64,000 bases of DNA. Source: Bartonella birtlesii IBS 325. GTDB taxonomy: Bacteria; Pseudomonadota; Alphaproteobacteria; Rhizobiales; Rhizobiaceae. The position numbers and the translations under genes are program-made. The DNA lies in the NCBI RefSeq assembly GCF_000273375.1, contig NZ_CM001557.1, forward strand, positions 1,622,551-1,686,550, read 5' to 3'. Positions 40,200 to 50,607 of this stretch are shown here, in pieces. Numbering within the stretch: position 1 is the stretch's first letter; each line of letters starts with the position of its first letter. Below the pieces are notes generated by a model. It searched no databases, was not told the DNA's origin, and saw only the letters and a list, made by a program, of their open reading frames with translations.

Positions 40200-40495
40200 A
40201 ATGGACGATGAAATAAACCTATTGGACCCGGGGGCGGTACCCGGCGCCTCCACCAAAATATAATCTCTATTGATCATATTTTGGTGGGGGCGAAATAGGA
40301 TCGACAAAGGCGTAAAGATCGCTCTTTTACTCGGCATAGTACCACCGTTATCGGACTAAATGAGTAGTTGCAAATGACAACTATGCGGAAGCACGTCTCG
40401 CTGCTTAATGCAGTGCGAATGTTTCAAAATAAGCCTTAAACCGTCGCAGGTTTAAGCGGGGTTCGAAGGCACCTGGCAACAGAAGCCTTCACATT
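40200..40495 (+). ncRNA. ssrA: transfer-messenger RNA, circularly permuted two-piece form
   Basis: tmRNA rescues stalled ribosomes and tags the unfinished protein. As in alphaproteobacteria the gene is permuted. The acceptor piece comes first, ending GGCGCCTCCACCA at 40255. An excised hairpin loop follows, and the coding piece begins GGGGGCGAAATAGGATCGAC near 40286. The tag frame at 40370-40408 encodes ANDNYAEARLAA and a stop. Acceptor strands CGCCTCC and GGGGGCG pair, and CCTAT (40219-40223) can pair with ATAGG. The outer ends are approximate. sspB lies just downstream. Confidence 0.95.
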
Positions 40496-40655
40496 TGTTG
40501 ATATTATTGATTATCAAATATTATTTTTCATAAAATTTCATATTTTTTTGGTTAATTTAGATGCATCGTAGACAAAATATTGCTAGCTTTAAAATACATT
40601 CTATTGCACAATATTGCGCACGCTCATCTTTCGCGTGAAATAAAAGGAATATTCG

Positions 40656-41200
40656 ATGATTCAAGATCAAATCCGTTACGATATTCTTGTTCAGGATGCG
40701 CTTCGTGGAGTTATCCGTAAAGTTTTGTCGGAAGTTGCTAAAGCAGGTCTTCCAGGAAATCACCATTTTTTTATTACTTTTTTGACAAATGCTCCAGACG
40801 TGAAAATCTCTCCTCGGCTTAAAAATCGTTATCCAGAACAAATGACAATTGTATTACAACATCAGTTTAGAGATCTAAGCGTTTCGGAAAATGCCTTCGA
40901 AGTAACACTTTCCTTTAGAGAAATTAGCGAAAAGCTTGTGATTCCTTTTACTTCTATCCAAGTATTTTATGATCCTATAGCGTCATTTGAAGCAGCATTT
41001 GATCTCCCCTCAAATCTTGCCCCTGGAGAGAATAAAAACTCAGAAAATACATCATCCACACCTATCATTCTATCGGACAAACAAAAAAAGAAAATACACT
41101 TATAAAAGAACAAAATTCCAGTACAAGTCAAGAGACTTCAAACAATGATGCCAAACAAAGTGCTGATGTTGTCTCATTAGATTCTTTTAGGAAAAAATAA
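40656..41200 (+). pseudogene. sspB: SspB-family ClpXP adaptor, C-terminal frameshift
   Basis: SspB binds the ssrA tag and hands tagged proteins to ClpXP. The first frame (40656-41105, 149 residues) contains the whole folded domain: IRYDILVQDALRGVIRKVL, HHFFITFLTNAPDVKIS and EVTLSFREISEKLVIPF. It then runs off after a run of seven A (41083-41089). One more A would continue into a tail ending SADVVSLDSFRKK at 41200, the conserved tail of alphaproteobacterial SspB. The tail normally docks on ClpX, so the short form could bind tags but might deliver poorly. It may be an undercall, slippage or true mutation. Confidence 0.85.
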
Positions 41201-41207
41201 ATTTCTC

Positions 41208-41390
41208 ATGACTAAACCGATTAACCTTCGCCAATTTCGAAAACAAAAAAAACGTGCAGAAAAAGCTGTCTATGCAGAAGAAAATCGCTATCGTTTTGGA
41301 CGAACAAAAGCTGAAAAACTTTTTGATAAAAAAGAAAATTTAAAAATGCAAAAATTTCTTGATCAAAATCGTTTATGGTACGACGAATAA
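41208..41390 (+). CDS. DUF4169 family protein
   Basis: A 60-residue, highly basic and helical protein with the DUF4169 pattern: NLRQFRKQKKRAEK at the start and YRFGRTKAEKLFDK in the middle, ending in an acidic tip. Function is unknown. It starts seven bases after the sspB tail stop and is followed by the RHH gene after nine bases, so the three form one operon, an order common in Hyphomicrobiales. Confidence 0.9.
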   Translation: MTKPINLRQFRKQKKRAEKAVYAEENRYRFGRTKAEKLFDKKENLKMQKFLDQNRLWYDE

Positions 41391-41399
41391 GAGTAAAAA

Positions 41400-41651
41400 A
41401 TGCACGAAAACAACCTTATTGATTGGTCAAAAGTGATACCACGAAAAATATCCGTACGAGTTGGTGGACACACAACAAGCGTGTCTTTAGAGCAACCATT
41501 TCTAAACATTCTCAAAGCCATCGCACATAGAAAAGGAAAATCCTTAGCCTTTATTATCACAGATATTGACAGCAAAAGACCACAAAAAGTGAGTCTTTCG
41601 GCTTCATTACGCGTTTACGCACTCCAAAGCGTTCTTACTCAACACCTTTAA
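41400..41651 (+). CDS. ribbon-helix-helix domain-containing protein
   Basis: The 83-residue protein matches the RHH_4 family. It has the strand RKISVRVGGHTTSVSLEQPF (about 15-34), the helix LNILKAIAHRKGKSLAFIITDID and the conserved SLSASLRVYALQ near the C-terminus. The fold suggests DNA binding as a dimer, but no target is known. It is the last gene of the sspB-DUF4169-RHH group. Confidence 0.88.
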   Translation: MHENNLIDWSKVIPRKISVRVGGHTTSVSLEQPFLNILKAIAHRKGKSLAFIITDIDSKRPQKVSLSASLRVYALQSVLTQHL

Positions 41652-41773
41652 TACTCGTTTTATTTTTTATAATCTTTGTCTTCTTATTCAACGGAAGATG
41701 TTGCGGCTTTTTTAAGAAAATATTTTTTTAGGTCTAGCACTCAGATGAAAAAAATACTACACGAGAAGATATA

Positions 41774-44092
41774 ATGAATAGTTTTTTCGATGACATACCA
41801 TTTTTCGAAGATGAAGCCCTGCCTCCAAAGCATGAAAATAACTCTAGGTTAGTTGCTCATACTACACAATGTGATGCCGATTATTTGGAACAACTTAATC
41901 CCGAACAGCAACAAGCTGTGATGAATACACAAGGGCCTCTGTTAGTTCTGGCAGGTGCTGGTACTGGAAAAACACGTGTTTTAACGACCCGCATTTCTCA
42001 CATTTTGAGCTCAGGGCTTGCCTCTCCCAAGCAAATACTTGCTGTAACTTTCACCAACAAAGCAGCGAGGGAAATGAAAATGCGTATTGGTGAACTCATT
42101 GGTGAAATTGTTGAAGGAATGCCTTGGCTTGGAACTTTTCACTCCACCGGCGCAAAAATCCTACGCCGCCATGCAGAACTTGTTGGCTTAAAAAGCAACT
42201 TTACTATTCTTGATAGCGATGATGTCCTTCGACTTTTAAAACAGCTTATTCAAGCTGAAGGATTAGACGATAAGCGCTGGCCCGCACGAAATCTCGCTAT
42301 AATGATTGATTCTTGGAAAAATCAAGGGCTTTCACCAGAACGCATTTCAGAAAGCGACGCCCATTCTTTTGGCAACGGTATGGGACGCAAACTTTATCAT
42401 AGCTATCAGGATAGATTAAAAAGCCTTAATGCCTGTGATTTTGGCGACCTTCTACTTCATTCTATCTCTATCTTTCAATATAATCCAGACATTCTTCGCG
42501 AATATCATTCTAAATTTCGCTATATTCTTGTGGATGAATATCAAGATACGAATACAGCACAATATCTTTGGCTTCGCCTTTTGGCACAACAATCTAAAGA
42601 ACAACATGTCAACCTTTGTTGTGTTGGTGATGATGACCAATCTATTTACGGGTGGCGTGGGGCTAAAGTTGATAATATATTGCGTTTTGAAAAAGATTTT
42701 CCTCCTGCAAAAATTATTCGTTTAGAACGCAATTATCGCTCAACATCACACATTCTCAAAACCGCTTCTCATCTCATTTCTCATAATCAAGAAAGACTTG
42801 GAAAAACACTTTTTTCTGATCAAATAAATGTAGAAGAAGAAAAAGTAAAAATTCATGCTGCATGGGATTCGGGAGAGGAAGCGCGCGCAATTGGAGGAGA
42901 AATTGAACGTCTACAACAAGCCGGACATTCATTAAATCATATAGCTATATTGGTGCGTGCATCATTCCAGATGCGTGAATTTGAAGACCGCTTTGTCACA
43001 CTTGGTCTTAACTATCGCGTCATTGGCGGCCCACGCTTTTATGAACGAATGGAAATACGTGATGCTATGGCTTATCTGCGCGTTGTTGTTCAACCAGCAG
43101 ATGACTTAGCCTTTGAACGTATTATCAACACGCCTAAACGCGGCTTGGGAGACGCAACCTTACGCACCCTCTATGAAAGTGCACATGCACGCGCTATTCC
43201 TCTCTTTTCCGCTGCCGCAGCAATAATTGAAACAGATGAGCTAAAACCCAAAGCACGCAGTTCATTGCGAAGCATGATTGAAAACTTTCGCCGCTGGCAA
43301 AATATGCTGCAATATACCCCTCATAGAGAACTTGCCGAAACAATCCTTGATGAATCAGGCTACACAGCGATGTGGCTAGAAGATCGCTCACCAGAAGCAC
43401 CAACGCGATTAGAAAATCTCAAAGAAATGATCCGTTCTATGGAGCAATTTGAAAGCCTTCATAGCTTTTTAGAACATGTTGCACTAGTAATGGACGCTGA
43501 AAATAATGAAAATACCGACGCAGTCAACATCATGACTCTTCATTCAGCCAAAGGGCTTGAATTTGAAACAGTTTTTCTTCCTGGCTGGGAAGAAGGACTT
43601 TTCCCTCATCAGCGCTCATTAGATGAAGGAGGCCGTTCAGGTTTAGAAGAAGAACGCAGACTAGCTTATGTAGGACTAACAAGAGCAAAAAAACATTTGC
43701 ATATATGGTTTGTATCCAATCGAAGAATTCATGGATTTTGGCAACCAGCACTCCCCTCCCGTTTTCTAAGTGAATTACCAGCAGAACATATAGAATTAAT
43801 GGAAATGGAGACATCTTATGGTGGTTATGGGAAATCGCACTTTAAACAGCAAAATCCCTTTTATAATGATTATTCCAAATCAGGATGGAAACGTGCACAA
43901 AAAAACATGGAAGGAAAAGTTATTGCCCAATCAATCTCTGAATCTCCTTCAGATTTTTCAATCAATGATCGGATTTTTCATATAAAATTTGGTTATGGTT
44001 GTATCACAGCAATAGACAACCATAAGCTAACCATTGTATTTGAAAAAGCTGGAGAAAAGCGCGTACTCGATAATTTTGTAAGCAAAGCCTAA
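41774..44092 (+). CDS. uvrD: UvrD/PcrA-type DNA helicase
   Basis: The 772-residue superfamily 1A helicase acts in nucleotide excision and mismatch repair. It has LNPEQQQAVMNTQGPLLVLA (about 36-55), Walker A GAGTGKT, FTNKAAREMK (motif Ia), LVDEYQDTNTAQ (motif II), GDDDQSIYGWRGA (motif III), LERNYRSTSHIL (motif IV), VNIMTLHSAKGLEFETVFLPG (motif V, in two blocks) and EEERRLAYVGLTRAKK (motif VI). The C-terminal ~40 residues form a PcrA-type Tudor-like tail (DRIFHIKFGYGCITAI). Complete. Confidence 0.95.
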   Translation: MNSFFDDIPFFEDEALPPKHENNSRLVAHTTQCDADYLEQLNPEQQQAVMNTQGPLLVLAGAGTGKTRVLTTRISHILSSGLASPKQILAVTFTNKAAREMKMRIGELIGEIVEGMPWLGTFHSTGAKILRRHAELVGLKSNFTILDSDDVLRLLKQLIQAEGLDDKRWPARNLAIMIDSWKNQGLSPERISESDAHSFGNGMGRKLYHSYQDRLKSLNACDFGDLLLHSISIFQYNPDILREYHSKFRYILVDEYQDTNTAQYLWLRLLAQQSKEQHVNLCCVGDDDQSIYGWRGAKVDNILRFEKDFPPAKIIRLERNYRSTSHILKTASHLISHNQERLGKTLFSDQINVEEEKVKIHAAWDSGEEARAIGGEIERLQQAGHSLNHIAILVRASFQMREFEDRFVTLGLNYRVIGGPRFYERMEIRDAMAYLRVVVQPADDLAFERIINTPKRGLGDATLRTLYESAHARAIPLFSAAAAIIETDELKPKARSSLRSMIENFRRWQNMLQYTPHRELAETILDESGYTAMWLEDRSPEAPTRLENLKEMIRSMEQFESLHSFLEHVALVMDAENNENTDAVNIMTLHSAKGLEFETVFLPGWEEGLFPHQRSLDEGGRSGLEEERRLAYVGLTRAKKHLHIWFVSNRRIHGFWQPALPSRFLSELPAEHIELMEMETSYGGYGKSHFKQQNPFYNDYSKSGWKRAQKNMEGKVIAQSISESPSDFSINDRIFHIKFGYGCITAIDNHKLTIVFEKAGEKRVLDNFVSKA

Positions 44093-44179
44093 TGAAATTA
44101 TCTTTTCTAACAAAAAACATTTTTTCATTTTATTTTCACTACTTCCATTTGTGAATAAAAATCTCGATTGGAAGATTTT

Positions 44180-44684
44180 ACATATCAAGCAAAGTGCCTG
44201 AATCATCCTCTTTGAAAAACGTATCCACAATGGCTTTGCGGAAATACCAGCAACAATCATATAAAGAGGAACATCTTTTGTTATAACAGTATTAGCACCA
44301 ACGATAGTACCATGCCCAATAATAACACGTTTTGTACAACACTCTTCACGAAGGGAATGATCTCACAGCATATAGTGAAAATACTCGTTAGGACGATATG
44401 TTATTTTATGTGTTGAAAGGCGTCCCATAGGATGCTCTAGCGTATTTATACGAACATGAGATGCAATAGAATGAAAACACCCAATATCGCTATAAATAAC
44501 TTTACTGTTATGCTCAAAGTAAAAAAAATCTCCAACCGTTATCACGCAAAATCACCCGTTCATTAATTTCTACATAGCACCCCAATTTGCAATCATGCAA
44601 TCGTTCTGTTGTATTGATACGAAGCTCACTCTCATGAAACAAAGATTGCAAAATAAACCGGCTAATGTTACAATTTTCCTGCAT
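44180..44684 (-). pseudogene. hexapeptide-repeat acyltransferase pseudogene
   Basis: Three pieces in different frames make up a left-handed beta-helix acetyltransferase. They are ERLHDCKLGCYVEINERVIL (about 44590-44540), VIYSDIGCFHSIASHVRIN with HPMGRLSTHKITYRPNEYF (44545-44363), and VIIGHGTIVGANTVITKDVP then YMIVAGISAKPLWIRF (about 44335-44215). The order matches the DapH/PhnO-neighbourhood xenobiotic acetyltransferase family. Frameshifts and an internal deletion make it dead. It is squeezed between uvrD and the SCO-family gene. Confidence 0.83.
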
Positions 44685-44701
44685 ATCTGAGAGAGTAAAA
44701 C

Positions 44702-45283
44702 ATGAAAAACGTCATACGCATCTTAGGGCTAACAATTATATTTCTTGCAGGCATTTTTTTTTATGATGCATTAAAAAATAAGCCTTTGGGTGATAATTTT
44801 ACGCTTACTGATTCTAATGGAAAAACTATCACTGAAGCTGATATTCGAAGCAAGCCTTCAATTATTTTTTTTGGCTTCACTATGTGTCCCGAGGTTTGCC
44901 CTACCACACTGATCAATCTTGATCGATGGTTAACTGCTCTTGGACCAAAAGCTGATAAATTAGGAATATGGTTTGTTACCGTTGATCCTGAACGAGATAC
45001 ACCGAAAATACTCCATGATTATCTCAGCAATTTTACCAATAAGATTATTGGTATAAGTGGAGAGCCTGAAAAAGTTCATAAAATGGTCAATTCTTTTAAT
45101 ATCTTTGCTGAAAAAGTATCGGGAAGAGATGGAAACTACACTTATAATCACACAGCAGCAATTTTTTTGCTCAAAAAAGGTGGCAAATTAGCTGGTATTA
45201 TTCCTTATGAACCCAAAGAGGATGACAATGAATTAAAAGACGAGATTGCTATTGAACGGCTAAAGAAACTTGTCTCAAACTAA
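44702..45283 (+). CDS. SCO1/SenC family copper chaperone
   Basis: The 193-residue protein has an N-terminal membrane anchor (about 6-22) and a thioredoxin-like domain with the copper-binding motif CPEVCP (in GFTMCPEVCPTTL, about 61-73) and the third ligand His in YNHTAAIFLL. SCO proteins deliver copper to the CuA site of cytochrome c oxidase or act in redox control in the periplasm. No oxidase gene is adjacent. The gene is intact, and its start lies 18 bases from the dead acyltransferase. Confidence 0.92.
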   Translation: MKNVIRILGLTIIFLAGIFFYDALKNKPLGDNFTLTDSNGKTITEADIRSKPSIIFFGFTMCPEVCPTTLINLDRWLTALGPKADKLGIWFVTVDPERDTPKILHDYLSNFTNKIIGISGEPEKVHKMVNSFNIFAEKVSGRDGNYTYNHTAAIFLLKKGGKLAGIIPYEPKEDDNELKDEIAIERLKKLVSN

Positions 45284-45319
45284 ATAAAAAGCCGATTATG
45301 TTTATAAAGAAAGAACAGG

Positions 45320-46188
45320 ATGTCACAGCAAGTTCGTCTATATTATACTGCTTTAAAAAATGAAGCAAAACGATTTTATACGCTTATAGAAACAGCCTTT
45401 GACGAAGAAGGATATCCTCTTGCGCTTGCAGAAGTAGATGAGAAAAATGCTGTGTATGAACTATCACTTTATGTAGATAAAGAAAACCAAGAGAATGCCT
45501 CAAAACGTTTTGCACAGATCCTTTCTATAGATCCCAATAAAATTAACTATGAAATTTTACCCAATATTGACTGGGTACAAAAAAGTCTAGAAGGACTAAA
45601 ATCAGTGTATGCTGGTCCTTTTTTTTACATGGGAGCCATAACCGAAGCGACATTCCACTGAATGTTTTACCTATTGAAATTGAAGCTAATCAAGCTTTTG
45701 GTACCGGACATCATGGAACAACAGCTGGTTGTTTGGAAATGATTGCCAAAGTGATGAAAAATGAAAATCCACAAAATGCCCTTGATCTTGGTACTGGAAG
45801 TGGGGTCTTAGCCATTGGCATGGCAAAACTCAAACCTATTGCTATACTTGCATCCGATATTGACCCAATCGCTATCAAAGTTGCACAACATAATATTGAG
45901 CTCAATGGGGTAAAAGAATATATTACAGCTGTTACAGCAACAGGTTTTGCTCATGATAAAATTTCATCACGAGCCCCCTTTGATCTCATCGTTGCCAATA
46001 TCCTTGCCAATCCACTCATTGAACTTGCATCAGAAATGGTACAAGCACTCCAAAAAGGCGGATCACTTATACTCTCTGGAATTCTTGAAGAGCAACACGC
46101 CTCTGTATTGGAAACTTATGTCAAACAAGGTCTACAACACATTGAAACATACCACCGTCAAGAATGGGTTACGATACACTTAAAATAA
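45320..46188 (+). pseudogene. prmA: ribosomal protein L11 methyltransferase, single frameshift
   Basis: PrmA methylates ribosomal protein L11. The N-terminal domain is in one frame (45320-45661, to YAGPFFYMG). The rest is in another, continuing [20 protein letters not shown] then [19 protein letters not shown], with the SAM motif [18 protein letters not shown] and [13 protein letters not shown]. The break lies in an 8-base T run (45619-45626); one more T restores a normal ~289-residue protein. Both halves are otherwise well preserved. PrmA is dispensable in E. coli, so true loss is possible, but slippage or a sequencing undercall fits equally well. Confidence 0.88.
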
Positions 46189-46204
46189 AAGAAAGAACGT
46201 TGTT

Positions 46205-48031
46205 ATGTATCAATCTTTTGAAGCAACAACAAATCCCACTTATGCTCTCAAGCGTATTACCTCACTTCGTAAAGAACTCGATCACCTCGGACTAGATGGC
46301 TTTCTTGTCCCACGTGCAGATGAACATCAAGGAGAATATGTCCCCCCACATGCTCAACGTCTTAGCTGGCTTACTGGCTTTACTGGATCATCAGGCATCG
46401 CACTCATTTTAAAAAACAAAGCCATCATATTTACAGATGGGCGCTATAAACTCCAAGTTCGCCAACAAACTGATCCTGATATTTTTGAGTATGAAGATCT
46501 CATAACTTACCCACCTTCACAATGGCTTGAAAAAAATGGGCACAAGCTTTCTATTGGCTTTGATCCATGGCTCCACACCATTACAGCTATAGATACATTG
46601 AAAAAAGCATTAGAAATAAACGCAAGTGGAAGACTCATAACAGTCCAAAAAAATCCCATTGATCTTATCTGGCATGATCAACCACCATTACCGCAATCTA
46701 CCTTATCGATTCATCCTCTCAAATATGCAGGATATAATACCGATGAGAAGCTGTCCCTGATTCGCAAAAATATCGCGCAAGCCAATGCAAATGCTTTTAT
46801 TTTTACAGACCCCTCCTCTATTGCATGGACATTCAATATACGTGGCAATGATGTTTCCAACACACCTTTTGCCCTTTGTTTTGCTCTCATTCTTATCAAA
46901 GAAACGCCCGCCTTATTCATTAACAGCACAAAATTAGGTATAGAACAAAAACAATATCTGGAACGTTATGCAAAATTATATGAACCAGAACAGCTTATTC
47001 CAAAGATTAAAGATTATGTTCAAAAGGGAACAATTTTTGCCTTAGATCCACGACTAACATGCGAAAAATTACGCACCACTATTGAAGAACAAGAAAGCTC
47101 TTTTATTAAGCTTACTGATCCTGCTGCTCTACCACGCGCCATTAAAAATGGTACAGAACTAAACGGTGCACGCAAAGCACACCTGCGCGATGGTGTAGCC
47201 CTTACGCGTTTCTTTTCTTGGTTAGATAAACAAACACTAGGGTCTATAAATGAAATTTCTGCAGCTCAAAAATTAGAAGAATTTCGCACAACAACAGCAA
47301 AAGAAATGGGAGAAAAACTTGAAGACCTCTCTTTTGATACGATTTCAGCAGCAGGAGCAAATGGTGCCATTGTTCATTATCGTGTAACGACTCAAACAAA
47401 TAAACAACTCAATGCTGGTGAACTTTATCTTGTGGATTCAGGTGGACAATATCGTGATGGCACGACAGATGTCACACGCACAGTAGCAATTGGGAATATT
47501 GGAGAAGAAGAAAAACGCTGTTTCACTCTTGTCCTCAAAGGCATGATTGCTCTTTCAACCGCACAATTCCCAAAAGGTACACGCGGACAAGACATTGATG
47601 CTCTAGCACGTATCGCCTTATGGAAAGCAGGTTTTGATTATGCCCATGGCACTGGTCATGGAGTTGGATCTTATCTCTCTGTTCATGAAGGACCACAAAA
47701 TCTTTCACGCAATGGGTGCCAAGAATTGATCCCCGGAATGATTATTTCTAATGAACCTGGATATTACCGCGAAGGTGCTTTTGGAATTCGTATTGAAAAT
47801 TTGATGATCGTAAAACCAGCACAAAAAATTAATGGTGGAGATATAGAAATGCTCTCATTCGAAACACTCACAAATTGTCCCATTGATCGACGCTTAATCC
47901 TCTCAGAGCTTTTAACACTAGAGGAGCGGCAATGGCTCAACGACTACCATGCACATGTTTATCAGGTTAATGCACCTTACTTGAATGAAGAAGATAAAGA
48001 ATGGGCAAAAGAAGCAACAATGCCTCTTTAA
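46205..48031 (+). CDS. Xaa-Pro aminopeptidase (M24B, aminopeptidase P)
   Basis: The 608-residue enzyme removes N-terminal residues that precede proline. It has two creatinase-like N-terminal domains (about 15-310) and a pita-bread catalytic domain. Metal ligands are visible: the two Asp in LVDSGGQYRDGTTDVTRT, His in HGTGHGVGSYLSVHEGP, and Glu in NEPGYYREGAFGIRIENL. The C-terminal extension (WLNDYHAHVY) is typical of the long eukaryote-like form found in alphaproteobacteria. It starts 16 bases after prmA and is probably co-transcribed with it. Confidence 0.94.
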   Translation: MYQSFEATTNPTYALKRITSLRKELDHLGLDGFLVPRADEHQGEYVPPHAQRLSWLTGFTGSSGIALILKNKAIIFTDGRYKLQVRQQTDPDIFEYEDLITYPPSQWLEKNGHKLSIGFDPWLHTITAIDTLKKALEINASGRLITVQKNPIDLIWHDQPPLPQSTLSIHPLKYAGYNTDEKLSLIRKNIAQANANAFIFTDPSSIAWTFNIRGNDVSNTPFALCFALILIKETPALFINSTKLGIEQKQYLERYAKLYEPEQLIPKIKDYVQKGTIFALDPRLTCEKLRTTIEEQESSFIKLTDPAALPRAIKNGTELNGARKAHLRDGVALTRFFSWLDKQTLGSINEISAAQKLEEFRTTTAKEMGEKLEDLSFDTISAAGANGAIVHYRVTTQTNKQLNAGELYLVDSGGQYRDGTTDVTRTVAIGNIGEEEKRCFTLVLKGMIALSTAQFPKGTRGQDIDALARIALWKAGFDYAHGTGHGVGSYLSVHEGPQNLSRNGCQELIPGMIISNEPGYYREGAFGIRIENLMIVKPAQKINGGDIEMLSFETLTNCPIDRRLILSELLTLEERQWLNDYHAHVYQVNAPYLNEEDKEWAKEATMPL

Positions 48032-48329
48032 GTAAAGTAGCGTACAACTTTTACTCTTTCTGTAAAAAAACTCCCTCTTCTCTTTTTTAAGAAAAATACA
48101 GAATTTTCATCAAAGAATATAAGAACAGCCCCTTATACAAATAGTCGTATTTAGAATATTCACAAATCAAAATTCTTCACAAAATAAAAGAGAACATAAC
48201 AATCTCAAGAGAAGAAAGAGAGTATCAGCATTCTCATGATAGTACACAAGCGCAAGCAATGTTTTACATGAGATGAATGATAATATTGGTGTATTCATCA
48301 TTCTTGAAGGAAAAACTTTAAACGTAATG
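48032..48329. other. spacer between converging aminopeptidase P and ligA
   Basis: About 300 bases without a gene. No clear hairpin terminator was recognised for either of the converging genes. Confidence 0.5.
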
Positions 48330-50516
<2,187 letters not shown>

Positions 50517-50607
50517 TCAGTGCCTTATTACGAATAGAATCCAAACGAACACATGCTCCCCAATAATATAATTGATAAGCGATTAAAATATCGCTTATCA
50601 ATTATAT

